A DNA stretch of 36,946 nucleotides from Oscillospiraceae bacterium (GCA_017516785.1 JAFXAV010000082.1:1-36946), one strand, 5' to 3'. Counted from the first letter of the stretch, positions 1-7,340 are shown. The notes: generated from the letters alone by a model not told the origin. Translations and numbers: made by a program.

Positions 1-623
1 CTGAACTGGTTGGCAAGACCGAGTTCAAGATGGTCAACTGCCACCTGGGCAACGGTTCCTCCATGTCCGCTGTCAAGAACGGTAAGTGCCAGGATACCAC
101 CATGGGCCTGACTCCTCTGGCTGGCGTTCCCATGGGCACCCGTTCCGGCGACATCGATGCAGCTGTTGTGCAGTTCATCTGCAACAAGTATGGCATGAGC
201 GTCGACCAGTGCCTGAACATGCTGAACAAGAAGTCCGGCGTTCTGGCTCTGTCCGGCAACGTTTCCTCCGACTTCCGTGATCTGGAGAACGGTGCAAACA
301 ACGGCGATGAGAACTGCGCTCTGGCCCGTGAGAAGTTCTGCTACGAAGTTGCCAAGTATGTCGGCGCTTACACCGCTGCCATGAACGGCATCGACGTTCT
401 GACCTTCACCGCCGGTGTCGGCGAAAACGACAAGGGCGTCCGCGCTGCTGTCTGTGAGTACCTGGGCTACCTGGGCGTCGAGATTGATCCTGAGCTGAAT
501 GCACAGCGCGGCGAGCACAAGATCTCCACCCCCAACTCCAAGGTTGAAGTTTGGGTTGTTCCCACCAACGAAGAGCTGATGATCGCTCAGGATACCGCTG
601 AGCTGGTCAACGCTGCCAAGTAA
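1..623 (+). CDS. ackA: Acetate kinase, C-terminal part (5' end cut by window)
   Basis: Acetate kinase converts acetyl phosphate and ADP to acetate and ATP, the last step of substrate-level ATP formation in fermenters. Only the C-terminal half is in the window; the reading frame is open from base 3. Visible family motifs are the phosphate-binding HLGNGSS segment followed by MGLTPLAG and GTRSGDID, and the late TAGVGEND segment, all typical of the ASKHA-fold acetokinase family. The last residues, with EELMIAQDTAEL, match the usual end of AckA, so the C-terminus is complete. Codon use is strongly biased to C/G third positions, as expected of a highly expressed gene. A strong terminator follows 16 bases after the stop. 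Whether pta lies upstream cannot be seen. Confidence 0.97.
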   Translation, partial: ELVGKTEFKMVNCHLGNGSSMSAVKNGKCQDTTMGLTPLAGVPMGTRSGDIDAAVVQFICNKYGMSVDQCLNMLNKKSGVLALSGNVSSDFRDLENGANNGDENCALAREKFCYEVAKYVGAYTAAMNGIDVLTFTAGVGENDKGVRAAVCEYLGYLGVEIDPELNAQRGEHKISTPNSKVEVWVVPTNEELMIAQDTAELVNAAK

Positions 624-638
624 TCTGATCCAAAGCGA

Positions 639-667
639 AGAGCCGCCGCTTCTGCGGCGGCTCTTTT
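639..667 (+). terminator. Rho-independent terminator of ackA
   Basis: An 11-bp perfect stem (AGAGCCGCCGC, loop TTCT, GCGGCGGCTCT) is followed by a short T run. It separates ackA from the small zinc-ribbon gene. Confidence 0.93.
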
Positions 668-692
668 CCTGATTCTGAAAGGCGGTATGTTC

Positions 693-917
693 ATGAAATG
701 TCCTGACTGCAATTGTGATATGGAAAAGGGTTTTCTTCAGGGCGGCAATATGATGACCTGGGTCAGAAAGCCTCATATTCTTACCATGTATCCCAAAAAA
801 GGAGAAGTAATGGTGGGAAGAAACCCAATGAACGCGGTATCTGTCACCGCCTTTATCTGTAAAAATTGTAAAAAAATTATAGTGGATTACAAAGCGTCCG
901 ACTATAATGAACGATAA
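693..917 (+). CDS. Small zinc-ribbon-like protein (DUF6487/PF20097-like)
   Basis: A 74-residue protein with two Cys pairs, CPDC near the N-terminus and CKNC near the C-terminus, so it should fold around one zinc ion. The MKCP.C...MEKG start and the W.RKP segment resemble the small Clostridia family known as DUF6487 (PF20097); this is from memory and the function is unknown. An in-frame ATG lies at 687, but the sequence AAAGGCGG ends one base before it, so the ATG at 693, seven bases after GGCGG, is the better start. It sits between the ackA terminator and pepT and is more A/T-rich than either neighbour. No promoter was clear. Confidence 0.7.
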   Translation: MKCPDCNCDMEKGFLQGGNMMTWVRKPHILTMYPKKGEVMVGRNPMNAVSVTAFICKNCKKIIVDYKASDYNER

Positions 918-920
918 AAT

Positions 921-935
921 CCCATGATTCATGGG
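921..935. repeat. Perfect short palindrome just before pepT ribosome-binding site
   Basis: CCCATGA, one T, then TCATGGG. It lies four bases after the stop of the small zinc-ribbon gene and three bases before the AGGAG of pepT. It could be an operator or a small RNA hairpin affecting pepT translation; nothing decides between these. Confidence 0.4.
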
Positions 936-948
936 AAAGGAGAAGCAA

Positions 949-2157
949 ATGAGTTCTGTTATTGAGCGCTTCCTGCGCTATGTCTCTTTCGACACCCAGT
1001 CCAACGAAGAATCCCCCACCTGCCCCTCCACCGACAAGCAGAAGGTGCTGGGCGCAGCCATTGTGGAGGAAATGCTGGCCATGGGCATTCAGGACGCCCG
1101 CATGGATGAGCATGGCTATGTCTACGGCACCGTTCCCGGCGATCCCAGCCTGCCCACCATCGGCATGATCGCCCACATGGATACCTCTCCCGACGCTTCC
1201 GGCGCCGATATCAAGACAAATATTGTGGATTATCAGGGCGGCGATATCTGCCTCAACGAGGAAAAGGATATCTGGATGAAGGAATCCGACTACCCCAGCC
1301 TGAAGTATAACGCCGGTAAGCACCTGATCGTCACCGATGGCACCACACTGCTGGGCGCTGACGACAAGGCAGGCGTTGCTGAGATTATGGCAGCTGCTGA
1401 ATATCTGCTGAAGCATGATGTGAAGCATGCAACCCTGAAGATCGGCTTCACTCCCGATGAGGAAATCGGCCGGGGCGCTGACAAGTTCGATGTTGCCGGC
1501 TTCGGCGCGGACTATGCCTACACCGCCGACGGCGGCGCTGTGGGCGGCATTGAGTACGAGAACTTCAATGCTGCCGGCGCCAAGGCAGTGTTCCACGGAA
1601 GAAGCATCCATCCCGGTTCTGCCAAGGACAAGCTGATCAATTCCATGCTGATTGCCATGGAGTACAACAGCCTGCTGCCTGTGGCCCAGCGGCCTGAGTA
1701 TACCGAAGGCTACGAGGGCTTCATCATGCTTCACGGCATGGAAGGCGATGTGGAACTGACCACCCTGACCTATATCATCCGTGACCATGACATGAAGAAA
1801 TTCCAGCAGAAGAAGGATGTGATGGCTGCGGCTGCCGAGTTTATCAATCAGAAGTACGGCGCAGGCACCATGGAGCTGAACGTGAAGGACAGCTACTTCA
1901 ATATGAAGCAGTGCATCGAGCCCTGTATGTTCGTTGTGGAGCGGGCTATGAAGGCCATGACCACTGTGGGCATGAAGCCTGTGGCAGTGCCCATCCGCGG
2001 CGGCACCGACGGCGCCCGCCTGAGTTACGAGGGCCTGCCCTGCCCCAACCTCTGCACCGGCGGCGAGAATTATCACGGCCGCTTCGAGTATATCCCCGTG
2101 GAGGATATGGAACTGTGCGTGAAGATGCTGGTGGAAATTCTGACCAGTGCCGAATAA
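949..2157 (+). CDS. pepT: Peptidase T (tripeptide aminopeptidase)
   Basis: A cytoplasmic M20B zinc aminopeptidase that removes the N-terminal residue of tripeptides. The length (402 residues) matches PepT. The expected metal and catalytic residues can be seen: H76 and D78 in AHMDTSPD, the Asp pair in LLGADDKAG (138/139), the DEEIG glutamates (171/172), D194 in YTADGG, and H376 in GGENYHGRFE. An in-frame ATG lies at 931, but AGGAG at 938-942 sits six bases before the ATG at 949, which gives the usual N-terminus SSVIERFLRYVSFDTQS. The gene ends in a strong terminator. Confidence in function is high; confidence in start is good. Confidence 0.96.
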   Translation: MSSVIERFLRYVSFDTQSNEESPTCPSTDKQKVLGAAIVEEMLAMGIQDARMDEHGYVYGTVPGDPSLPTIGMIAHMDTSPDASGADIKTNIVDYQGGDICLNEEKDIWMKESDYPSLKYNAGKHLIVTDGTTLLGADDKAGVAEIMAAAEYLLKHDVKHATLKIGFTPDEEIGRGADKFDVAGFGADYAYTADGGAVGGIEYENFNAAGAKAVFHGRSIHPGSAKDKLINSMLIAMEYNSLLPVAQRPEYTEGYEGFIMLHGMEGDVELTTLTYIIRDHDMKKFQQKKDVMAAAAEFINQKYGAGTMELNVKDSYFNMKQCIEPCMFVVERAMKAMTTVGMKPVAVPIRGGTDGARLSYEGLPCPNLCTGGENYHGRFEYIPVEDMELCVKMLVEILTSAE

Positions 2158-2162
2158 ATGAC

Positions 2163-2194
2163 AAATCCCGGAAGCTTCTGCTTCCGGGATTTTT
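2163..2194 (+). terminator. Rho-independent terminator of pepT
   Basis: A 13-bp stem (AAATCCCGGAAGC / GCTTCCGGGATTT) closes a TTCT loop and ends in a T run. The same core CCCGGAAG recurs in the next hairpin, which serves the convergent gene. Confidence 0.93.
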
Positions 2195-2210
2195 GCGGAT
2201 AAAAGGAAGA

Positions 2211-2236
2211 AACCCGGAAGGCTTGCCTTCCGGGTT
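2211..2236 (-). terminator. Terminator of the convergent Cys-rich membrane protein gene
   Basis: A 12-bp perfect stem (AACCCGGAAGGC, two-base loop, GCCTTCCGGGTT). Read on the minus strand it follows the stop at 2252 and runs into a T/C-rich tail. On the plus strand it also ends in TTTT, so it may work in both directions. Confidence 0.88.
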
Positions 2237-2251
2237 TTGTAAACGTTGGAA

Positions 2252-2593
2252 TTACTCGGCGAAATCAGCTTCGTCAGCTACGGGCTCGGTTGCCTCAGCG
2301 GTGACTTCGATGACAGGCTCCTCTGCGGGAGCTTCTTCGACGACGACTTCCTCAACTGCTTCTTCCACTGCTTCTTCAGCGGGAGCTTCTTCTGCGGCGG
2401 TCTCTTCGCAGGGACACTCGTTCTCGCACTCGCAGTCAGCGCAGTCTTCCACATCGCACTTGCAGGGGCAGGATGCAAGCATCTTCTTTGCCCAGGCAAC
2501 GATCTTGTCGCCATAGGTAGCGATTACGTAGACAACGCCGGTAATGGCAGCCAGAGCGGCCAGAATCTTCAGGATGGTGTTCACAGTTTTCAT
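2252..2593 (-). CDS. Small membrane protein with Cys-rich patch and acidic Ala/Glu tail
   Basis: A 113-residue protein of unknown function with three clear parts. Residues about 5-27 form one hydrophobic segment (ILKILAALAAITGVVYVIA). Residues 42-62 hold eight cysteines among acidic residues (positions 42, 44, 46, 51, 54, 56, 60, 62), which suggests metal binding. Residues 63-113 are a low-complexity tail of Glu, Ala and Val repeats such as AEEAPAEEAVEEAVEE. GGAGG lies nine bases before the ATG. It has its own promoter (2628-2656) and terminator, so it is a single-gene unit. No enzyme motif is present, and the acidic tail could be either inside or outside the cell. Confidence 0.8.
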   Translation of the reverse strand: MKTVNTILKILAALAAITGVVYVIATYGDKIVAWAKKMLASCPCKCDVEDCADCECENECPCEETAAEEAPAEEAVEEAVEEVVVEEAPAEEPVIEVTAEATEPVADEADFAE

Positions 2594-2627
2594 AGGGATT
2601 CCTCCGTTTCAGATATTATCCATTTAC

Positions 2628-2656
2628 AGTATAACCAAGAAGTAACAAAAAAGCAA
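2628..2656 (-). promoter_or_regulatory. Sigma-A type promoter for the Cys-rich membrane protein
   Basis: Minus-strand TTGCTT (2651-2656), 17-base spacer, TATACT (2628-2633), about 34 bases before the start codon. Confidence 0.7.
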
Positions 2657-2692
2657 CAAACAATTCTTAAGAAATCGAAAAAAGTGGTAATT

Positions 2693-3487
2693 TCAGACAT
2701 ATCCATACATGCCGCGGACGCTGACTTCGCCGGAATTTACCAATTCGGTGCCTCCATCAACGAATCTTACCAGCAATGCACCTTTGCTGTCAATGTCGAG
2801 AGCGGTACCGTGACGGACTTCGTCGCCCCTTACCAGGGAAATTTCCCGTCCCAGGGTGATGCAGTCGGCCCGGTAGCGGTCAACCATGGCATCTTTACCG
2901 GTGAGAAGGGTTTGGTCCATCACGCAGAGGGCATCCATCATGGCGGCGGCAACCTTCGCCCGGTCAATTTCCTGACCGGTGACGGAAGCGAGAGAGCCGG
3001 CAATGGAGCGGATATCTTCGGGGAAATCCGCTTCTGCCTGACAGCAGTTGATGCCGATGCCGATGACGGCGTAATCTACAAGTCCGTGAGCGCCAAAGCC
3101 CAGTTCTGTAAGAATGCCCGCGATTTTGCGGCTGCTAACCACCAGGTCGTTGGTCCATTTGATGCCGGGACGGATGCCCACGGCATTTTCCACCGCATTG
3201 CACATGGCAACAGCGGCGGCGCAGGTCAGGTGCATCAGCTCCTGAGGAGCGCAGCGGGGCCTGAGGATGACACTCATGTAGATGCCGGAACCGGCGGGGG
3301 AGTGAAAGCTCCTGCCCCGGCGACCGCGTCCCCCGGTCTGGTGGTCTGCAATCAGCACAGTGCCATGGGGAGCGCCATGGGCTGCCAATGCTTTGGCATG
3401 GGTATTGGTGGATTCTAAGCTCTCAAACCACAGAAGAGAATCCTGCCAGGGGCAATTATTAAGATGCTGCAGAATTTGATTTTTCAT
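2693..3487 (-). CDS. birA: Biotin--[acetyl-CoA-carboxylase] ligase, short form without DNA-binding domain
   Basis: Biotin protein ligase activates biotin with ATP and attaches it to a lysine of carrier proteins such as AccB. The biotinyl-AMP loop GGRGRRGRSFHSP is present, followed by KWTNDLVV (normally KWPND.., so the Pro is Thr here) and GIGIN. A C-terminal BPL_C-type segment (GREISLVRGDEVRHGTALDID) follows. At 264 residues from the ATG at 3487 it lacks the N-terminal winged helix of E. coli BirA, so it should be an enzyme only and not the biotin repressor. A TTG two codons upstream is possible. Neither start has a clear ribosome-binding site. A 90-bp palindromic element lies just upstream. 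Confidence 0.93.
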   Translation of the reverse strand: MKNQILQHLNNCPWQDSLLWFESLESTNTHAKALAAHGAPHGTVLIADHQTGGRGRRGRSFHSPAGSGIYMSVILRPRCAPQELMHLTCAAAVAMCNAVENAVGIRPGIKWTNDLVVSSRKIAGILTELGFGAHGLVDYAVIGIGINCCQAEADFPEDIRSIAGSLASVTGQEIDRAKVAAAMMDALCVMDQTLLTGKDAMVDRYRADCITLGREISLVRGDEVRHGTALDIDSKGALLVRFVDGGTELVNSGEVSVRGMYGYV

Positions 3488-3504
3488 AAGCAAAATAAAA
3501 GATA

Positions 3505-3594
3505 TGTCATTGCGAGGAGGCCGCAGGCCGACGTGGCAATCCCCATCGATTCAGGAGATTGCCACGCCAGTGTGAGCACTGGCTCGCAATGACA
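3505..3594. repeat. Palindromic repeat element, long (cloverleaf) form
   Basis: The ends TGTCATTGCGAG (3505-3516) and CTCGCAATGACA (3583-3594) are exact inverted repeats. Inside are GGCC-GCA-GGCC, an inverted pair CGTGGCAATC (3532-3541) / GATTGCCACG (3557-3566), and CCAGTG-TGAG-CACTGG (3568-3583). The transcript could fold as a stem with three side hairpins. It contains no ORF. A 40-bp form built from the same outer stem and the CCAGTG arm lies at 7341-7380. It sits seven bases downstream of the stop of the gene at 3601-5007 and 17 bases before the birA ATG. Confidence 0.9.
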
Positions 3595-3600
3595 GAAGTG

Positions 3601-5007
3601 TTAAGGAATATCGGTGTTCACGACTTCAGGCGGGTTGTCAAGCAGTTCGGGATGACGCATCAGGCTGCGGAAGTACTTGAAGAAGGTGGCATAGTAGTAG
3701 CCGTCGACGATGCGCTCGTCCAGAACAAACTTCACATCGATGTACTTCTTCTGGGCCACACTGCCGTCCTCCTGCACTTCATAGGCACGGCGCTTGCAGC
3801 CGAAGGCACCGAAGACAGGGAGGTTACCGAAGTCATAGAGATGGTGGTAGATGGGACGAATGCCCAGGCTGCCCATGGAGGTAAAGAACAGGCTGCCGTG
3901 GAAGGGACTTAATTCCAGCAGGAACTTGGGAAGAAGTCCGAAATAGTCCATCAGCTTCAGCAGCCAAACCAGGAACTTCATGATGATGCTGGGAATCAGG
4001 GTGAAAATCTGAATCAGACCGTCCAGACTGGAATCCAGCTCCTGGCTCTTCTTTACGTCGCCGATGGCGGCGCTCAGCTTTTTATAGACATCCTGGGCGG
4101 TGTCATAGGGGGTCAGATGAACCTTGATGGAGGTATCAGGGGAGTCCACACTCATTTCCTTCTTGACCACCATGCAGTACTGAATGTCATTGCCCCGGGA
4201 GTAGACCTTCTGACCGGAGATGAAGCGGTTCAGCTGGGGATACTTTGCAACGCCACGGACATAGGCAGCCAGCAGTACATGGGTGATGCCGAAGTCGGTC
4301 ATGCCCTCTCTGCGTTTCTGACGGATGTAGCGGTCCACATGGGTGATCTCAAAGGACTCGTCGAAGAGATTGGAGCAGGTGTTGCGCTCCACCTGGAAGT
4401 AGGAGGTGATCTGAGCCATGGGGGACAGGGTCCGGACACGGCGGCCGTCGATGCGGTCGCCCCAGGTGGGATGATACTCGCCGGCAGGGGACAGCCGGAT
4501 GGCAAAGACCAGAACCAGCGCGCCGACCAGCATCAGAAGATCAGGCAGGGAAGTGTAGTTGCCTGCCAGAAGCGCATTCCACTGATAGTAGAGGATAACT
4601 GCCATGGGTGCACCCACCACGGGAAGCAGCAGGGCCGCATGGCTGCGGCGGCCGGAGGTGATGTCTGTATAAAGATATGCGAAGAAGATCAGGGCAATCC
4701 AGAAAAGACAGGTCATCATCTTGCCTTCCACGTTGCCGGAGATCCAGATGCCGGCATAGATGGCCATCATCCAGACAGGGATGGCGGTCTTGTAGAACAT
4801 CTCTTTGCCGTTTAAAAGGACGATGAGCGCATACAGCATAGCTGCTGCGATTGGCAGAACGATTTGACTCCACACGTACAGTGCATCACCGGTGCCTTTC
4901 TCACCGGAGATCACAATGCGGGCCACTGCCGAGCAGACCATGCAAAGGGTCATCAGCCAGGTCAGCACGTTTTTGCGGCTGACATTAAAATGTACTCTTT
5001 TTTCCAT
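3601..5007 (-). CDS. Membrane protein with CAT/E2-like acyltransferase-fold domain, catalytic His replaced
   Basis: A 468-residue two-part protein. Residues about 13-175 hold some five or six hydrophobic segments, the N-terminal membrane part. Residues about 195-460 resemble the catalytic domain of 2-oxoacid dehydrogenase E2 and chloramphenicol acetyltransferase: early RRVRTLSPMAQITSYFQ, then FFTSMGSLGIRPIYHHL, VFGAFG, and near the end DERIVDGYYYATFF (D430). In active family members the last motif is HxxxDG; here it is ExxxDG, with Glu at 431. There is no lipoyl or E1/E3-binding domain and no dehydrogenase genes nearby, so it is not a pyruvate dehydrogenase E2. Its substrate is unknown and it may not be a standard acyltransferase. 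The predicted promoter leaves almost no 5' leader. Confidence 0.8.
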   Translation of the reverse strand: MEKRVHFNVSRKNVLTWLMTLCMVCSAVARIVISGEKGTGDALYVWSQIVLPIAAAMLYALIVLLNGKEMFYKTAIPVWMMAIYAGIWISGNVEGKMMTCLFWIALIFFAYLYTDITSGRRSHAALLLPVVGAPMAVILYYQWNALLAGNYTSLPDLLMLVGALVLVFAIRLSPAGEYHPTWGDRIDGRRVRTLSPMAQITSYFQVERNTCSNLFDESFEITHVDRYIRQKRREGMTDFGITHVLLAAYVRGVAKYPQLNRFISGQKVYSRGNDIQYCMVVKKEMSVDSPDTSIKVHLTPYDTAQDVYKKLSAAIGDVKKSQELDSSLDGLIQIFTLIPSIIMKFLVWLLKLMDYFGLLPKFLLELSPFHGSLFFTSMGSLGIRPIYHHLYDFGNLPVFGAFGCKRRAYEVQEDGSVAQKKYIDVKFVLDERIVDGYYYATFFKYFRSLMRHPELLDNPPEVVNTDIP

Positions 5008-5016
5008 AACGACATA

Positions 5017-5045
5017 ATTATAGCAGATAAATTGTCGAATTTCAA
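5017..5045 (-). promoter_or_regulatory. Strong promoter placed only 9 bases before a start codon (possible leaderless mRNA)
   Basis: Minus-strand TTGAAA (5040-5045), 17-base spacer, perfect TATAAT (5017-5022). The ATG at 5007 begins nine bases after the -10 box, so a start site about seven bases after the -10 would leave a leader of only a few bases. No AGGAGG-like sequence precedes the ATG. Confidence 0.7.
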
Positions 5046-5058
5046 CGATTTATATAGA

Positions 5059-5086
5059 AAACAGGCAGCAAAATGGCTGCCTGTTT
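5059..5086 (-). terminator. Terminator of the homocysteine methyltransferase-domain gene
   Basis: An 11-bp stem (AAACAGGCAGC / GCTGCCTGTTT) with a six-base loop, followed on the minus strand by TTTT-CTATATA. It lies just before the promoter of the next minus-strand gene. Confidence 0.88.
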
Positions 5087-5092
5087 CGGATC

Positions 5093-5962
5093 TTAGAGAG
5101 CTTTTTTCACGGCTTCGATGAATTCGGGAGCGGTACCGCAGCAGCCGCCCAGAAGGTTTGCGCCGTTATGATAGCAAGCCTTGACGATGGCGGCGAATTC
5201 CTCAGGACTCTGGGGGTAGGCGGGGATGCCGTCAGGGCCGATGACGGGAACGCCTGCGTTGGGTTTGCAGATCAGAGGACCCTTCACATACCGGCGCAGC
5301 TTACTGACCAGATGGGGGGTCATCATGTCCGCGCTGACGCAGTTAAAGCCAACGGCAGCAGCACCGCTTTCTTCCAGTTCCTGCAGCACAGGACCCACAT
5401 CCCGGCCGGAGAACAGGGAACCGTCGGACTGCATGGTGAAGGAATACATGGCGCAGGTGGCGCCTTCCAGCTCGGCGGCAGTGAGGATGGCTTCCGCCTC
5501 TTGGGGATACATCAGGGTTTCGCCGATGAGCAGATCGGCGCCGCCGTCAATGAGGCCCCGGATCTGGCGGCTGTAGTTTTCCACCAGTAGGTCGAAATTT
5601 TCCTCATCCCAGCTGTCGCAAAAGGTGGCAAGGGTGGTCAGGTCGCCGGCAATCAGGCATCCGGGGGCGGCAGAGCGGCTCAGCTCCACCAGCTTTGCGT
5701 TCGCTTCCTCGCAGCGGTCTGCAAGGCCGACCCGCTCCAGAGCCATGGGCTGAGCCTGGAAGGTGGGGGCGTAAATGATATTAGAGCCGGCCTCGGCATA
5801 GCGGCGCTGAAGGGTCATCAGAGCATCGGGGTTATTCAGCACCCACTCCTCGGTACAGCAACCCTTGGGCATGCCTGCCTTCTGCAGATTGGAGCCGGTG
5901 GCGCCGTCCAGAAGCAGGGGACCGCCGGATAATTTCTCAAGAAGATCCTCTTTTGTGAGCAT
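5093..5962 (-). CDS. Homocysteine S-methyltransferase domain protein (MmuM / MetH N-domain type)
   Basis: A 289-residue stand-alone homocysteine-binding (BHMT-type) domain that should bind zinc and methylate homocysteine to methionine. Seen are LLLDGATGSNLQKAG at the N-terminus, APTF in the second strand region, GFNCV with the first zinc Cys, and GGCCGTAPEFI with the Cys pair near the C-terminus, as the family needs. The methyl donor could be S-methylmethionine or methyltetrahydrofolate with partner proteins; the sequence does not say. The frame is open further upstream to 6043, but GAGGT eight bases before the ATG at 5962 and the placement of LLDGATG favour this start. It has its own promoter, back to back with the aminopeptidase promoter. 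Confidence 0.9.
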   Translation of the reverse strand: MLTKEDLLEKLSGGPLLLDGATGSNLQKAGMPKGCCTEEWVLNNPDALMTLQRRYAEAGSNIIYAPTFQAQPMALERVGLADRCEEANAKLVELSRSAAPGCLIAGDLTTLATFCDSWDEENFDLLVENYSRQIRGLIDGGADLLIGETLMYPQEAEAILTAAELEGATCAMYSFTMQSDGSLFSGRDVGPVLQELEESGAAAVGFNCVSADMMTPHLVSKLRRYVKGPLICKPNAGVPVIGPDGIPAYPQSPEEFAAIVKACYHNGANLLGGCCGTAPEFIEAVKKAL

Positions 5963-5995
5963 TGTGTCTACCTCGCATTCGGTGAATTTGGCCTT

Positions 5996-6024
5996 ATTAT
6001 AGCTTATATTATGAAAATTTGCAA
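5996..6024 (-). promoter_or_regulatory. Promoter of the homocysteine methyltransferase-domain gene
   Basis: Minus-strand TTGCAA (6019-6024), 17-base spacer, perfect TATAAT (5996-6001). The leader would be about 25 bases. Only six bases separate this -35 box from the -35 box of the opposite promoter. Confidence 0.82.
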
Positions 6025-6030
6025 CAGAGA

Positions 6031-6059
6031 TTGACGTTTGCATGAAAATGTAGTAATAT
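6031..6059 (+). promoter_or_regulatory. Promoter of the M29 aminopeptidase gene
   Basis: TTGACG (6031-6036), 17-base spacer, TAATAT (6054-6059), about 43 bases before the ATG. It is arranged back to back with the minus-strand promoter. Confidence 0.75.
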
Positions 6060-6102
6060 GGATAAAGTTATGAATACATGAATGCGAAAGGAACTGAATA
6101 CG

Positions 6103-7326
6103 ATGAAGAAGTTTGTATTGAGAGAATATGCAAAGCTGATCGTCCGTATGGGCGCCAATGTGCAGAAGGGCCAGGATGTCGTCATCACCGCCGGCCTGGA
6201 CCAGCCTGAGTTCGTTCAGATGGTCGTGGAAGAGGCTTACAAGGCCAAGGCACGGAAGGTCACTGTGGACTGGCACTACCAGCCCCTGAGCAAGGTCAAC
6301 GTCCGCTACCAGAGCCTGAAGACCTTGGGTACTGTGGAAGAGTGGCAGAAGGCCCGATATGAGCACTACGCCGAGACCCTGCCCTGCCGGATTATCCTGC
6401 TGTCCGACGATCCCGATGGCCTGAAGGGCATGAACATTACCAAGATGAACAAGGCAAATCAGATGTCCTATCCCATCATGCGCAAGTACCGCGAAGCCAT
6501 CGACGGCGCACATCAGTGGGTCGGCGCAGCTGTCCCCGGCGCTGCATGGGCAAAGAAGATATTCCCCGGCCTGCGCACCAGCGCTGCCATTGAGAAGCTG
6601 TGGGAGGCTATTCTGGACGCATCCCGCGTCACCGAGGACTCCATCCAGACCTGGAAGGAGCACAATGCTGACCTGGAGAAGCGCTGCGAGTACCTGAACA
6701 GCCTGAAGATCCGCAAGCTGCACTACACTGCCGACAACGGCACCGACCTGACCGTAGGCATCATCCCCGGCGCATGCTTCGTCGGCGGCGGCCACACCAC
6801 CCGTCAGGGTATCTTCTTTAACCCCAACATCCCCACCGAAGAGTGCTTCGTCACCCCCAAGAAGGGCGAGGCTGACGGTATCGTCTACTCCTCTAAGCCT
6901 CTGAGCTACCAGGGCCAGCTGATCGACTGGTTCAACATCCGCTTTGAGAATGGAAAGGCTGTGGAATGGCATGCACAGGTGGGCGAAGAGAATCTGGGTC
7001 AGATGCTGACCATGGACGAGAATGCCGGTTACCTGGGCGAGTGCGCCCTGGTTCCCCAGACCAGCCCCATCAACCAGAGCGGTCTGATGTTCTACAACAC
7101 CCTGTACGATGAAAATGCTGCCTGCCATCTGGCTGTGGGCCGCGGTTTCCCCGAGAACATCCCCGGCCATCACGAAATGACCAAGGAACAGATCCGGGAG
7201 CTGGGTGTCAACGATTCCATGATCCACGTGGATTTCATGATCGGCTGCGACACCATGAACATCGACGCCATCTGCGAAAATGGCGAGACTGTTCCCGTGT
7301 TCCGCAACGGCAACTGGGCATTCTAA
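6103..7326 (+). CDS. M29-family metalloaminopeptidase
   Basis: A 407-residue cytoplasmic metallopeptidase of the thermophilic aminopeptidase family (AmpS/aminopeptidase T type), which removes N-terminal residues from peptides. Family features include the start KFVLREYAKLIVRMGANVQKGQ, the TEECFVTPKKGEADG segment with the metal-binding Glu, GECALVP, CHLAVGRGF and the final HVDFMIG motif with metal-binding His and Asp. An in-frame ATG lies at 6082, but GAAAGGA at about 6086-6092 serves the ATG at 6103. Codon use indicates high expression. The gene ends just before a perfect 40-bp hairpin that probably ends its transcript. Confidence 0.93.
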   Translation: MKKFVLREYAKLIVRMGANVQKGQDVVITAGLDQPEFVQMVVEEAYKAKARKVTVDWHYQPLSKVNVRYQSLKTLGTVEEWQKARYEHYAETLPCRIILLSDDPDGLKGMNITKMNKANQMSYPIMRKYREAIDGAHQWVGAAVPGAAWAKKIFPGLRTSAAIEKLWEAILDASRVTEDSIQTWKEHNADLEKRCEYLNSLKIRKLHYTADNGTDLTVGIIPGACFVGGGHTTRQGIFFNPNIPTEECFVTPKKGEADGIVYSSKPLSYQGQLIDWFNIRFENGKAVEWHAQVGEENLGQMLTMDENAGYLGECALVPQTSPINQSGLMFYNTLYDENAACHLAVGRGFPENIPGHHEMTKEQIRELGVNDSMIHVDFMIGCDTMNIDAICENGETVPVFRNGNWAF

Positions 7327-7340
7327 ATCCAAATATTTCG

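Noticed and set aside
877..2076. Long minus-strand open frame opposite pepT
   Set aside because: It is the antisense shadow of pepT, rich in His, Gly, Leu and Val as such shadows are here, with no ribosome-binding site and no family motif.
3505..3594. tRNA gene suggested by the cloverleaf fold
   Set aside because: Stem lengths and conserved tRNA bases (such as TTCGA in the T loop and a CCA-adjacent acceptor) are missing; the exact inverted ends and the short copy show a repeat element.
3601..5007. Pyruvate dehydrogenase E2 subunit
   Set aside because: No lipoyl domain, no E1/E3-binding domain, membrane helices at the N-terminus, no dehydrogenase genes nearby, and the catalytic His is absent.
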